Assembly: GCA_020629795.1 (NCBI GenBank)
Contig: JAHDCR010000001.1
Location: forward strand, 152,443-216,442
Direction of reading: 5' to 3'
Source: Candidatus Altimarinota bacterium
GTDB lineage: Bacteria; Patescibacteriota; Gracilibacteria; BD1-5; UBA6164
Length of the DNA: 64,000 nt
In this document: positions 20,015-31,418 of the stretch, piece by piece
Layout: each line of letters begins with the position of its first letter
Position numbering within the stretch: position 1 is the stretch's first letter
Position numbers and translations under genes: made by a program
Notes under the pieces: generated by a model
What the model was told of the DNA's origin: nothing
Seen by the model: only the letters and a program-made list of their open reading frames with translations
Databases searched by the model: none

Positions 20015-23000
20015 CTATTTTGCAACCTTTTGAGATGCATTGTATTCTGATTTAAACTGCGCTACGAGTGGAGCTGGTTTAGAGAGAAGTCTTGATCCAA
20101 AACTTACAATCGTACCTACTGATAACTGATTACCAGTCTTTTCAATATAATATCTGTTTGATACTAACTCACTTAGATTTCAGAGAAGTGATCCATATAC
20201 AACAAGTTGTTTATTAGAAGATTCACTTATTATTTTTCAGTTTGTATCATTAGTTGGGATTGCAATATACGTTCCAGAGAGTTTTTCTACATCTTCCTTG
20301 ATAGTAATATTTCATCCTTTCACAACAAATGCAATATTTTCATTTGTGACAATATCTTTTGTAAGTGTTAGATTACCACCTTCTACTATATAAGTAGTTG
20401 GAGTGTTTATTCAAGCAGGTAATTCTGCTAGAGTAATATTTTTTCCTTTTAGGATATAGACATTATCTAGACCATTAAAGTTAGAGAACTCATCATATCC
20501 AGAAACATTTGCTACTGATGTAGTAGTATTTTGTGTTACATCATTTACATCTTGTGTATAATTATCATTTTTTGCTTCAGTATCTTCAATAACAGTCGTA
20601 TCTGTATTTGTTTCAACAGAGCTAGAAACTCCATCATCACCTACTGAGACTCATACAAAGTTAGTATTGTCCTCAAATCCTGCAATGTTATCTGTAACTT
20701 TTTTAATATCACCTGTAGTTTCTGAACCATTTTTTATATATGAAGTTCATCCACCAATAGTAGCGATAGATGGTTTAGCTACTCTTACATCTAGATCTGC
20801 TGCAAAATAAGCGCTATATAACTCGTCAATAGTACCATTTCTATCAATGTCATGTTTCATAGAAGTAGTCAGTATAGCTTGTCAATAATCTTTATTAGCA
20901 TGAATTGCATCTTTATTTGACATGAAATCTGGATATTTATACACAGGATTTGCAGATATTTGGTCTCTATCTATCTCATGACCACTAAGTGCAACGTATG
21001 AATTATCAGATTTTTTCTGAGCAATAACAAACTTTTCATACCCGTATAGCATTCTATTAGATAAGCTAATACATATTTCATTATTTGAAAGTGTTGGAGA
21101 ATTTACTGAATTATCTCCATCAGTTTTCTTTATACAAAGTTCATCAAAACTATAATCATATTCTGAAGTATTTTGTATAAATGGAAATTCTGGAATACTC
21201 TCTAAAATATTTTTAGCATGTCCAACAATAGTACCACCGAATGGTCCAAATACAATTTCTCCTCCAGTTGGAGTCGTAGTAACACTACAAGTCTTCACTT
21301 CTGGGTCACAGATTATCTCTCATCCTCCTGATGATGAAGTAGAGCTTCATCCTGAAGACCCTCCAGATGATGATCCTCCTCCTGGAATAGTACACTGTGC
21401 TGTACAGGTAAATCCTGGTTTTCCATTATTAGTTCATGCATCACATACCTCTTGTGTTCCGTCTGCTCTGAATCACACTACACCATCTCAACAGAAACCA
21501 GCTGAGTATTCGCAGGCAGCTGAATCCACCCAGTTATTTTCATTTGTCGGAGTAGGAGCTCAAGGTACTTTTCTAACAATACATTTTGGTACCGCATCGC
21601 TACACGTAAAGTTTGCTGTTCTTCTATTATCAGTTCCAAGAACTCATGCTTGAGTTGGAAGATATACAGTATTTCCAGTATCTGGGTTTGTACCACATCT
21701 CATAGAAATAGAGTTTGCATCATCATCTCAAATACATTGGTATGTATCACTCCCTGTTTTGATGATATCTAAACATGATGCTGTACTACCTCCTCAAGTA
21801 TTATTACTAATACTCAATGATTGTTCACAACTATTACTTGTAATAGTATTATTTACAAAACATTTTGCAGTAAAGTTTGCAGTAGAAGCAGCCCCTCTAT
21901 TGAGAGTAACTTGACCAGTTGCTGCATTAATAGTATTAACGAGATTACCAGCTTCGTCTCTCACTTCTATTCTATATGTATCTACTGCGGTTCAATTACA
22001 AGTCAGAGTAGTTGTAAGACTATTTCATCTTCCTGAGTTTGGACTTGCAGTAACACTATCACATGATGGATTTACTACATCTCCATCTTCAATAACAATT
22101 GGTGCAATATCGTGATCATCTTCATCTCCACCAGGTTCACATCCTGAACCAATTTGGTCATCTACTAGATCTGTAGATTCACCATCTCAGTTTCCATTAA
22201 CGGAATCTGGAGTAGAGTCACAATCATCTCAATTGTCTGATGAAATTTCAGCAAAGTTATTTATATTTTTCGGAGCATCGTTATCTATAGTAAATGCAAT
22301 ATCTACAGGAGTATTTCCTCCAGCTGGTATGTTTGCAATAGTTCTCACTGCAATGCTACCTGACTGAGTCCATGTTGAACCTGTAAGAGTTAATCCATTA
22401 GGGATATAATCTGTGATTTCAACTACACCTGAATCAATTGTACCTTGGTTAAATACTGTAATTGTAAATGTAACCGTATCTCATTTATTAAGTAGTCCTG
22501 TAGTTTTAACTACTTTTCTCAGAGCGAGGTCGTATGATGGTTCAACAATTGTAATGACTTCGATATCATGATCATCCTCATCTCCTCATTGTTCACATCC
22601 TGAACCAATTTGGTCATCTACTAGATCTGTAGATTCACCATCTCAGTTTCCATTAACGGAATCTGGAGTAGAATCACAATCATCTCCATCATCTGATGAA
22701 ATTTCTGCAAAGTTTTCAATCACTCCAGTAGCCGTTTCAGAAACAATAAAGTTAATTTCTACGGTTTTTTGTTCTCCAGGATTTAAAGTTATATCTTGAG
22801 TATATCTAGCAATACCATTAGATTCTGACCAGTTAGTATCGTTTAGCTCTAAACCTGTAGGGATATAATCAACTATTTCTTTTACTGTTGCAACAACATT
22901 TCATTGATTTGTAAGTGTTATTATAAATCTTACATCATCATTTGCAGTAAACGTATCTTGAAGTGACGAAAGCGTCTTAGTAAGTGCTAAATCATATACT

Positions 23001-24766
23001 GTGTCTTCTAAAGTAATTCCTGCGATGTCATGATCATCTTCATCACCTCCTGGCTCACATCCAGTTCCGATAGCATCATCCACAAGACCTGTAGTTTCAC
23101 CTGTACCGTTACCATTCGTTGAGTCTGGAGTACTATCACAATCATCTCCATCATCTGATGAAATCTCAGCATAATTGTTTATTGTCCCTGCCGTAGTTTG
23201 AGTAATTTTAAATGTAATACTCAACTTTTTTGTTTGACCAGCAGATATTTCATACATTTTTCTTGTTGCTTTGTTGCCAGATTGTGTCCAAGCTGTATCG
23301 TTGAGCTCTAGACCTGTAGGAATATAATCAGTAATTGTTATTTCCTGAGCATCTACTGTTCCTTGGTTTGTTACAGAGATATCAAATGTAACGTTGTCTC
23401 CTGATTTAAATGGACCTGTAGAATTAACTGAAAGTTTTTTTACTAGCGCTAAATCATATACAGGGTCTTCTAGGGTAATAACTGCAATATCATGGTCATC
23501 TTCATCACCTCCTGGCTCACATCCAGTTCCGATAGCATCATCTACTAGACCTGTAGTTTCACCTGTACCGTTACCATTCGTTGAGTCTGGAGTACTATCA
23601 CAATCATCTCCATCATCTGATGAAATCTCAGCATAATTTCGAATCGTTAGATTAGAGTCAGAAACTATTTTAAATCTAATATTTACCGTGTAAGAATCGT
23701 TTTTATTAAGAGTTTTACTGATATTTTTTGTAGCTTTATTTCCAGATTGAGTCCAAGCTGTATCAATAAGCTCAAGTCCAGCAGGAATATAATCAGTTAT
23801 AGTAAAGTTTCTAGCTACAGCTTCTCACTGATTTGTTACAGTTATTGCGAAAGTAACATTTTCACCAAGTTTGTATCCAGATTTTTTACCTACTATTTTT
23901 TTATCAAGTGCTAGATCATAAACAGGTGGAACTGTTGGCTTAGCTGTAATAGTTTGTTTACATTCTTTAGATGTAACAGTATTATTTACAAAACATTGCG
24001 CAGTGTAAGTACCATCAGATGTAAATTGGTAATTTCCAGTTTTAGAGTTTATTGTCTTAACTATTGAGTTACCTTTTTTAATTTCAATTTTGTAAGTATC
24101 AGCATTTTTACCTGTACAACTAATATTAGAACTAAATGGAACTGTTCCAGTAGTTGGTTTCACATCAATATCTGTACATGATGGAGGTGTTGGAGCCGTA
24201 ACTGGTTTACAGCTATTACTACATCCACCTGTTCCCCAATTTTTCTTTGATGAATCTGCTGGATCACATGTTTCTACTATTTTTCCAGCTCCATATGGAT
24301 CAGTATAGTTATCTACTATACCATCTCCACACCATGTTATTTCATATGGTTGATACTCTGTATGTGTTGTTATTTTTCAATTTGAAAGTACTTTATCAGT
24401 AGTTTCATATATTATTTCTATATTGTTGCTTTTTCTCGTAACAGGATGTCTTTTAATCCCATATGCAGGAGAAGATTCTAATATTACTTTCTTTTCCCCT
24501 GGACTAAAAACTTTGTCATTCTTGACTGCTTGAGTAGGAGAAAATGTAGGATTAGCTCAATTATTAAAATTAGCCTCCTCTCTAAAAGTAACCTTAAAAG
24601 ACTGAAGTTCTAGAGTTGTATTTCATGTATTCTTAAAGGAGTCATTAAAATAATAACTTTTTCCATATCTCAACTTTACAGAATCAAAAACTTGGTCGTA
24701 AGAGTTTACGATTCAATGAGAAAAAAATAATAGCACAAGTACGACGCAAAATTTGATTGTATTCAT
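20015..24766 (-). CDS. Large secreted protein with DUF11-like repeats
   Basis: 1583 aa, one open frame with TGA = Gly, ATG 24764-24766 to TAG 20015-20017. N-terminal signal sequence (about 1-22). After a PKD/Ig-like segment with paired Cys (about 200-265) come four tandem repeats of about 155 aa (about 277-895). Each has a YDLALxK start, a DUF11-type beta core with ITDYIPxGLEL, and an acidic tail with SSDDGDDCDSTPDS, GCEPGGDEDDHD that may bind calcium. A second Ig-like copy, a Cys-rich middle, a Ser/Gly linker (about 1130-1155) and a C-terminal domain ending near KPAPLVAQ follow. No sortase motif or C-terminal anchor is seen. It is probably an adhesin or surface-layer component; downstream of a small lipoprotein gene. 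Confidence 0.85.
22100..23640 (-). repeat. Tandem ~465-bp coding repeats (four units)
   Basis: Four units spaced about 464-467 bp. The acidic segment is nearly identical at DNA level between copies at about 23029-23178 and 23493-23640, and between copies at about 22103-22250 and 22570-22715; the two pairs differ more from each other. The pattern suggests an old duplication of one unit followed by recent duplication or gene conversion. The repeats may allow copy-number change by recombination. Confidence 0.8.
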
Positions 24767-24775
24767 GTATGAATA

Positions 24776-24979
24776 TTACTGAGTAAAATCTGAGAAACTA
24801 CCATTAACCTCGGAGACACTTCAAGAACCATCTACTACTCATTGTTCTTCAATATTAAGCTCTAGAACTACTCCACTACTAGCTGCTTCGACTTCCTTTT
24901 CATCTATATCTTTATCAAAACAAGATGTTACGAGTAGTGAAACTACTAATAATAATATTATATATAATTGTTTATTCAT
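24776..24979 (-). CDS. Small predicted lipoprotein
   Basis: 67 aa. The N-terminus MNKQLYIILLLVVSLLVTSC is a classic lipoprotein signal with the lipobox LVTSC at Cys20. The mature part is about 47 acidic residues with two TGA glycines. Stop TAA at 24776-24778, nine bases upstream of the ATG of the large DUF11-repeat protein, and 23 bases downstream of the 966-aa protein gene. The three are probably co-transcribed. It may be a membrane partner of one of them; no function known. Confidence 0.7.
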
Positions 24980-25002
24980 TTTTGTCAAATTTTAATTTAT
25001 AA

Positions 25003-27903
25003 TTAAAATGTTCCTTCAGATGTAGATTCTGAACCAGAATCTGCTTCTGAAACTCATCCAGTATCTACATCTCAACCTGATGATCAACCAGTTTCTGTTG
25101 CTCTACCGTCATTATCATTATCTCAACCATCCCTATCCCTCTCTGGCTCTGGCTCTGGTTTTGGAAGAATGTTCGGATCAAATTCTGTTGAAGTGTAGGT
25201 TCGATCTCTTTCAGAATCATTCACAGTTACTTTACATAGAGCTCCAAGTACACCACACGGAAGACCATTTCTCAGGAAGTTATATCATTCTGCTAGTATA
25301 GGTGGAGCATCATTGAGTAATACAACTTTTTCTGATGGCCCACATCTAATAAGTCCTTGATCATCTGCCATTCTCAGACCACCTTCTGTATTTGTTGTTA
25401 CTACACCAAGATATCTATATGAACTTAATGTAAGCGCTTGTTGACCTAAATCAGAATTCATTCGTTCTTCTTTTGTCGCAAACTCTTGTCTTTGTGTTAC
25501 TTCTCCAGTTGCAGCATTGAAAATACCAATTGTATATTTACCACTTTCTGAGTCAATACCTCACATGATGTATGTATCTTCGGATCTATCTCATGTTTCG
25601 GCATGTTTCAGTCCAAATGATATATCATCAAGAGCAAGGAAATTCGCTTCATTTTCATCCATAATTTCTCCATATCTTTCTGGATTTTCTCTTCTCACTT
25701 CAGCCATGGCACCTGATAGAGTTTTAGCTGATATATTTACACTTGTATCAGTTGCAGCTTCTGCTTGAGCATCGTGGTAGGCTGTATAATCAACTTCTCC
25801 ATCCGCATCAGTATATTCTTGTATATCAACGAGTCCATCTTTATACTCTCTAAGTGCTGTATACCATGATTCTTCTTCGAGAGCTCCTGTTTCTGGATTA
25901 ATATCATAGAGCCTGTCTATGGCTGATCTACTGAGCTCTAAAGTCATATTACCTGACATTATCTCTCATGAAATTCATTCACGAGAAGCACCTGCAGCAG
26001 ATAAATCAAACCAAGTTCGGGTAGTTTCTAGTCTTTGGTCTACAAGACGTGTTCTCCAGTATTCTGGAGTTGATGTAGTTGCACCATCGTAACTAATAGT
26101 TTCTCCAGTATGATCTCTTGTAGATCTATGGGTTGTAACATTTCTATAATCATTTTGGAATGTTCTAAATAGAGTTTTTTCAATAATTGGTCTTCCTCTG
26201 AGTCCATTATTAATTTCTCCACGTACTCATGCTCCATCAACAACAACAGCATCAGGATATCATACTGAAACTCATAGTAATGCTCCGAGAGCATTCATAC
26301 CTGTATCTAAACCTCCTCTCACATTTGCAGCTTTGATAAGCTCACCAATTTGTCCAGATTTAGTAAGATATGAGTCATGTATTGTAGTAATAAGTTTTGA
26401 AGTGTTCTCATCGAGAGTGAGTTTTTCTCCAGGTTGGTCCGCAAATATATCACTGCTCATTTTCACTACCGCAACTACAAGTCCTCAAGTAATTTCATTT
26501 TGTTGTAGGTGAGATCCAGTATCTCCAAAGAATACTAATGCCTCCCTTAGAGCAAGAATTTGTTCTGGATTCATATCCCTCATTCCCTCAATGACAGCTC
26601 TCACTTCTTCTGGATTTGATTCTAAAAGAGATGTTAGTTCAGTATTTGCTCCTCATTGAGTTAACACATTGATGTAAGCATTCAGTTCCTCTTGCTGTAA
26701 TCTTGTGACTTCATTTTGAGCGTCAGTTGCCTCTTCTACTGCTAATCCAGCCGCAAGTCTAGCAGTATTTTCTGCCTCTAAATTTTCATTTGCAACTCGT
26801 TCTTGTACTCTTGCAAGATTAAGTGCTGCTTCAAAGTAATTATCATCATTATCACTCAATATATTATATCGTGTTTCTTGAACTCTCTCAGCAAGTGTTC
26901 CATTTTCTGATGCTCTTCCATAGTTACTTTGAGCAGTATTAAATAGAGCTTGTGCTTCTTCTAGAGACAATCCTGAAACATCTTGATCTAAATCAAAATC
27001 ATTAGTATACCAATTTCGAACTTTTTCTTCTATAGATACTCTGGTAGACTGAGCTTGAGAAGCAGCTAACTGTAGTTGTGAATATTCTCATTCTGATAAT
27101 AACTCTCACTGTCTTTCAGAGACTGCTGCTACGTTTAGTCATACTTTAGCTGCTGCCTCTTCTAATGCTCTAGCAGCTGCTACTGCTGCTGCTTGTCTTT
27201 CTCTGTTTCCAGAATTAGCTTGATATTCAGCGAAAGCAGCTGTAGACATTGGTCCAATAGAACCTGCAGTTCCACCAGTGTCGAATCCAAGCGTGTTTAG
27301 AGCTTGCTGAGCTGCAATCCTATCATCAACTGAAAGAGCCTTAATTTCTTCAATTGAAGAATATTTAGATAGTAGAGTATTTGCATTTGAAACTTTAACT
27401 TCATTTTCTTGTCTTTCTGCGTGAACTTGAGAAATTTTTGTAGAAAGTTGAGAATTAGTCATCTGTATGAGTAATGAAATCCTACTTTGGTCAATAACTC
27501 AACCATCATAATCTGGCATTATACTTTTAAGTACTCTTTTAGTTCCTCAACCTATTCGACCATCTACAACTAATGTAGATTCGTCTGATGCTATAAGAAA
27601 TAGATTCATAATAAATTGAAGTGTTTTTTGTTCTGGCATCGTAGGATTTCCTTCGCTACTATCTGGTGTAATATCTCAAAGTTCACCTGCAATTTCTCCT
27701 GCAAGAGAAAGTTGTCATTCCATTCTTTCTAGAATTGTAGCTTGCATTTCTGCTGGAAGTTCGCTTAAGTCTTGTATTTCAGACAAATTTAATTTTTCAT
27801 CTTGAATAGCCGTATCAACTGTAGTTAGTCCATCTGGTGCCTCTTGGTAATTAGCAACTGTAAGCATAAACATTGCTCTCAAGTTTCTTAGTAGTGTAAA
27901 CAT
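25003..27903 (-). CDS. 966-aa helical protein with peptidoglycan-binding-like segment
   Basis: Built from many frame-consistent pieces separated by TGA. The ATG at 27901-27903 is preferred over an in-frame TTG at 27954. The N-terminus (MFTLLRNLRAMFMLTVANY) is weakly hydrophobic. At about residues 195-225 the stretch AAQQALNTLGFDTGGTAGSI followed by GPMSTAAFAEYQ looks like a peptidoglycan-binding (PG_binding_1) repeat; a looser copy may exist near 105-125 (VDGRIGGGTKRVLK). Long Ala/Glu-rich helices follow (230-430), then a mixed domain and a disordered Glu-Pro/Asp/Gly-rich tail. There is no clear signal peptide. Probably envelope-associated, but that rests mainly on the short motif and neighbours. 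Confidence 0.75.
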
Positions 27904-28045
27904 AATTATATTGTTATTAGTTAAATATATGTTTGCGTTATTTGCCCGAAACAAATTTACTCCTATATGCTAACATATAATAAACAATCTATGCAATAAA
28001 AATAAGTTGACGATATAAGTCTTTTTAGGTATTGGGAATTTTTAA

Positions 28046-28082
28046 CAAAAAAACACTCTCCAAATGATGGAAAGTGTTTTAG
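28046..28082 (-). terminator. Rho-independent terminator
   Basis: AAAACACTtTCCAtcatTTGGAgAGTGTTTTTTT on the minus strand, directly after the stop of the LPETG protein gene (28102-28104). Confidence 0.75.
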
Positions 28083-28101
28083 TTATATATCACTGTATAT
28101 T

Positions 28102-28785
28102 TTATTTGTTTCTGAATTTAAGGAAACCAAAACCTAACATAAGAGCAACAAGAGCAAGTATAAGATGTTCTGGTCCAGTTTCTGGAAGTCTAGGAGTTTC
28201 TGGTACAACTGGAGTTTCTCCTGGAGTTCCTGAAGTAAAGAGAACACATTCTCTATGTTCATCTGCTTGTGTAGCAGGTATACCATCAGCATCAACCTCA
28301 TGAGTTACTATGTCGTAAAGAATCATACCAACATTATCTCCTTTTGGAGCAGGGTTAGATTCTAATTGGTATGCACTCCCCACTGTAGACTCTATCCAAG
28401 TAACTGTTTCACCAGCTGGAAGTACGTTTCATAGTGCATCTTCTTCATAAAGATTATCAAGATCTTCTGTATACATCCAGAAATCAACACTGTCACTTGC
28501 TTTTACCTCAGCCCATGAAGCCCCTCCAAGAGAAACTATTTGAGGCATTTCTTGTTCTTCTTTAAAAAGAACGTGATCAGATTCAGTATAGTTTTCCCAT
28601 ACATCAGTAAGAAGTCCTTTGTTATCTCCTTGAGCTACTTCACCACCAGTAAAACATTGACTACAACTTTGTGCCCCGTAAGCCGGATTACTATCACAAG
28701 ATACTTCTTCATAAGCCGCATATGTACTTGTAGACATATACATTGCTAAAAGCATTACAGAAAATATTTTTTTGATATTCTTCAT
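28102..28785 (-). CDS. LPETG-anchored surface protein
   Basis: 227 aa with one TGA. It has an N-terminal signal peptide (about 1-23, ending TYAA), a Cys-containing acidic domain with SCSQCFTGG around residue 40, a Pro/Thr-rich spacer, then a C-terminal sorting signal: LPETG (about residue 202), a hydrophobic helix and the basic tail KFRNK. This is the layout of sortase A-type substrates, in which a sortase cuts between Thr and Gly and links the protein to peptidoglycan. No sortase gene is in the window. It has its own promoter and terminator. Confidence 0.85.
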
Positions 28786-28819
28786 ATAAACAAATTAATA
28801 GATATAGATTACGTAGCTT

Positions 28820-28848
28820 ATAGTAAGCGAGAACAGCTAATCTGTCAA
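28820..28848 (-). promoter_or_regulatory. Sigma-70-like promoter of LPETG gene
   Basis: Minus strand TTGACA (28843-28848), 17-bp spacer, TACTAT (28820-28825), 35 bases upstream of the ATG. The T-run of the preceding yidC terminator runs straight into the -35 box (TTTTTTTTTGACA). Confidence 0.65.
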
Positions 28849-28878
28849 AAAAAAATAGGTCATCTGACCTATTTAATA
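28849..28878 (-). terminator. Terminator after yidC
   Basis: AAATAGGTCA-ga-TGACCTATTT stem with a T-run on the minus strand, three bases past the yidC stop; it abuts the promoter of the next gene. Confidence 0.8.
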
Positions 28879-28881
28879 TAT

Positions 28882-30054
28882 TTACTTTTTAATTATTTTA
28901 TTTACAAATAACTGCTGAAACACAGCAAAGAGAGTAGACATCCCCCAATAGAGTCATACTCATGCAATAAGAGTAAAGGTAAATATTCCAACCATTACAG
29001 GCATCCCATAGAGCATTATTTTATTCATCATTTCAGGGTCTGGCATCATTGGATTATATCACTCTTCTCACTTCTTCTTTTCTAGTACAACTCATGACTT
29101 AGAATCCGATGATTCTCTTCATGCAATAGAAAGTCTAACTTGAGTATATTGTATTGCAGCAACAGATAAACCAAGTAACAGACCAGTAATTCAACCTGCT
29201 CATAGTAAGTCTATACCAAAGAAATTATAATCAATTTGAGAAATACGGAAATCAGGGAGAAAATCATATAGATAAAATTCATTGCTCAGAGAAGTAATAT
29301 TCATAATAATATTATAAATTACTATGAGAAACGGCATTTGTATAAGGAGAAATCCACACGATCACATTGGGTTTACTCATTCTGCTTTATAAAGCTTCAT
29401 AAGCTCCATACCCATAGCCTGCTGGTTTCATTTGTGTTTTTCTTGAAGTTTTTTGATTTTTGGCTGTATGGCTTGCATTTTTCTCTGAGAAACCATCATT
29501 TTATGTTGAGGAAAGAGCAGTATCACACGAATAACTACCGTGATTGCGAGTATTGCAGCTCAAAGAGAGTTAGCAAAAAATCCTATAAGATACGCAAGGA
29601 GGTTGTAGAGAGGAGCATAAAATACTCATACAAAAATTTTTCATATTGTTCCTCTATAGGTAACATCGACCGTTTTAATATATTGTTTTTCTCAAACAAT
29701 ATAGCTGAATATATATTCTCCTGGAGTAATAAATAAATCATATTGTGATGATAAATCAAGAGTATGCGCTTCTCTCAAGGCAAGTTCTGTTTCTGAGCAT
29801 AGAGTTTCTGGCAATATTACTTCTTCTCAGCTTTGAGACGATCGAATAGTTATGTCTTCACAAGTATTAAGACTTAATACTTCATTGGTATTATTCGTTA
29901 TATTTAATTCTATTGCAGCTGGAACTTTATATGAGTTTTTCGTTGTTTCAAATACTACACCTGTAGGTACGTTTTGGTCTGTAGGAGTTGAAAAGTACGA
30001 AAATATAAAAAAGAATAAGAGTGAGAATATGAGTATGTCTAAGTATTTTTTCAT
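28882..30054 (-). CDS. yidC: Membrane protein insertase YidC/Oxa1
   Basis: 390 aa. An N-terminal membrane anchor (about 5-20) and a small periplasmic-type domain come before the conserved core (from about residue 140): transmembrane helices with VIRVILLFPQHKMMVSQRKM, IQPKIKKLQEKHKGN, and GCGFLLIQMP-like SCGFLLIQMPFLIVIYNII. The core helices and basic C-terminus (FVNKIIKK) match YidC. Its start overlaps the end of rnpA by 16 bases. It inserts and folds membrane proteins together with or without SecYEG. Given the many membrane and surface proteins in the window it is likely heavily used. Confidence 0.93.
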
Positions 30055-30386
30055 AATTTTTTTTCAAAAAGGTAATTAATTTCAGATTGTATTTTATTTT
30101 GAGTTATCTGTGTTTTATCGAGTTTCGTTTGTTTTTTCACTACACACACTACATCTCACAGATTGCTCTGTGTATACTTGTATGCAGCATTGTAATACAT
30201 CCTTCTGTATAAATTCCTCACTACTGCGTTTGGCACTGATTTTCATCAAATAACTACTGCAAATCGACTATGTCAGAGTTTATTAGGAATAACGTTAAAA
30301 ACAACACTATAAGAAAAAAAAGGTTTTCCTTTATGCAAAACCTTTTTTACTTCACGTTCATGTAGCCTGAATTTTTTTGCAAGCAT
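30039..30386 (-). CDS. rnpA: Ribonuclease P protein component
   Basis: 115 aa basic protein. It starts MLAKKFRLHEREVKKVLHKG and carries RFAVVIGGKSVPNAVVRN followed by LYRRMYYNA, matching the family motif RNxxKRRLRE in divergent form. Two adjacent TGA give the GG of VIGGK. It ends TAG, 16 bases inside yidC. The cluster rpmH-rnpA-yidC is highly conserved near bacterial origins. It assists the catalytic RNA in maturing tRNA 5' ends. Confidence 0.9.
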
Positions 30387-30398
30387 GAAAATATGAAA

Positions 30399-30641
30399 TT
30401 ATTTTCTCTTAATATAATTTCCTTTTCCATCAAAAGGAGTTTTTTTAGCAGTTCCTCCAGCAACAATATGCATTTTACATTTACCGTTGATTTCTTGATA
30501 TCTTTTTGGGTAACTTACTGTAAGCTCGTGTCTTCCTTTTCTTCTTCTGTTCTTAAGTACTTTTCTTCCAGAAGCAGACGCGCTTCTTTTGAGGAATCCG
30601 TGTACTCTAAGTCTCTTTCTCTTTTTTAGTTTTCCTAACAT
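30399..30641 (-). CDS. rpmH: 50S ribosomal protein L34, extended
   Basis: 80 aa from ATG 30639-30641. Residues 1-45 are L34: [36 protein letters not shown]. The family normally stops here at 44-47 aa; this protein continues about 35 residues ([17 protein letters not shown] onward), basic and ending NYIKRK. An upstream in-frame ATG (30683) overlaps the -10 box of a good promoter, so I reject it as start. It lies 12 bases before rnpA. No TGA codons. Confidence 0.93.
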   Translation of the reverse strand: MLGKLKKRKRLRVHGFLKRSASASGRKVLKNRRRKGRHELTVSYPKRYQEINGKCKMHIVAGGTAKKTPFDGKGNYIKRK

Positions 30642-30681
30642 AATCTGATAGATTTTTGAATAAATTTTTGTAAGCCGAGAC

Positions 30682-30709
30682 ATCCTATTGCAAAAAGCTT
30701 AATTGTCAA
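30682..30709 (-). promoter_or_regulatory. Sigma-70-like promoter of rpmH-rnpA-yidC
   Basis: Minus strand TTGACA (30704-30709), 16-bp spacer, TAGGAT (30682-30687), 40 bases upstream of the rpmH ATG. A T-run precedes the -35 box, an AT-rich possible terminator of pyrH. Confidence 0.65.
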
Positions 30710-30725
30710 AAAAAAATATATTTTT

Positions 30726-31418
30726 TTAACTAATTTTTGTCCCTATGTTTTTTCCTGCAATTAAATCGATTATTTGTTGAGTATCTCAGAGTGCAGCGAC
30801 ATATATTGGCAGATTATTATCACGAGCCATAATTACACCTGTTTGATCTAGAACCTGTAAGTTCTGAGCAATAAATTCATCATAAGAAATTGTTTCAAAC
30901 TTTTTCGCGTCTGGATTCTTTTTTGGATCACTATCATACACACCATCAACTTGAGTTAACTTAATCATAGCATCACAATTTGTTTCGAGCGCTCTTACTA
31001 CTCAACCTGTATCAGTCGTAAAAAATGGTGTTCCTGTACCACTACTACAAATAACTATTTCTCCACTGAGAATTGATTTTCGGGCCTTCATGGCAGAATA
31101 AGTCTCTAAAAATTCAACTCACAGAGCATCCATCACTATACTTGCTACACCTATTTTATCTAAAAAATTTTTGAGACTTACTGCGTTAAATACGGTAGAA
31201 AGCATACTCATATTGTGAGAATCAGCAGGATTTACTCCTGCTGCTATGAGACTTGAACCTCTATAAATATTTCCACCTCATAAAACTATTACAAGTTCTA
31301 TACCCGTCTTTTTAATTTCTTGAATCATTGCAGCGAGTTTGTGAGCTTTATTTGGATCTATAGCCAGTGAGTCAGACGAGAGAGCTTCACCAGAAATTTT
31401 TAATAATATTCGTTTCAT
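30726..31418 (-). CDS. pyrH: Uridylate kinase (UMP kinase)
   Basis: 230 aa amino-acid-kinase-fold enzyme that phosphorylates UMP to UDP. Start KRILLKISGEALSSD, then VIVLGGGNIYRG, where the first Gly of the GGG is TGA, ADSHNMSMLSTVFNA, and the C-terminal KLTQVDGVYDSDPKKNPDAK with the substrate-binding loop. The ATG overlaps the stop of the upstream lipoprotein gene by one base (TAATG), so translation is probably coupled. Confidence 0.96.

Noticed and set aside
22100-23640. CRISPR array
   Set aside because: The repeats are about 465 bp apart, lie in frame in a coding region and encode DUF11-like domains.
30642-30683. Upstream ATG for L34
   Set aside because: It overlaps the -10 box of the promoter, so it would not be in the transcript; the inner ATG matches the family start.
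30399-31418. Replication origin next to rpmH-rnpA-yidC
   Set aside because: No dnaA or dnaN gene, DnaA-box cluster or long AT-rich origin region was seen here; pyrH lies upstream instead.
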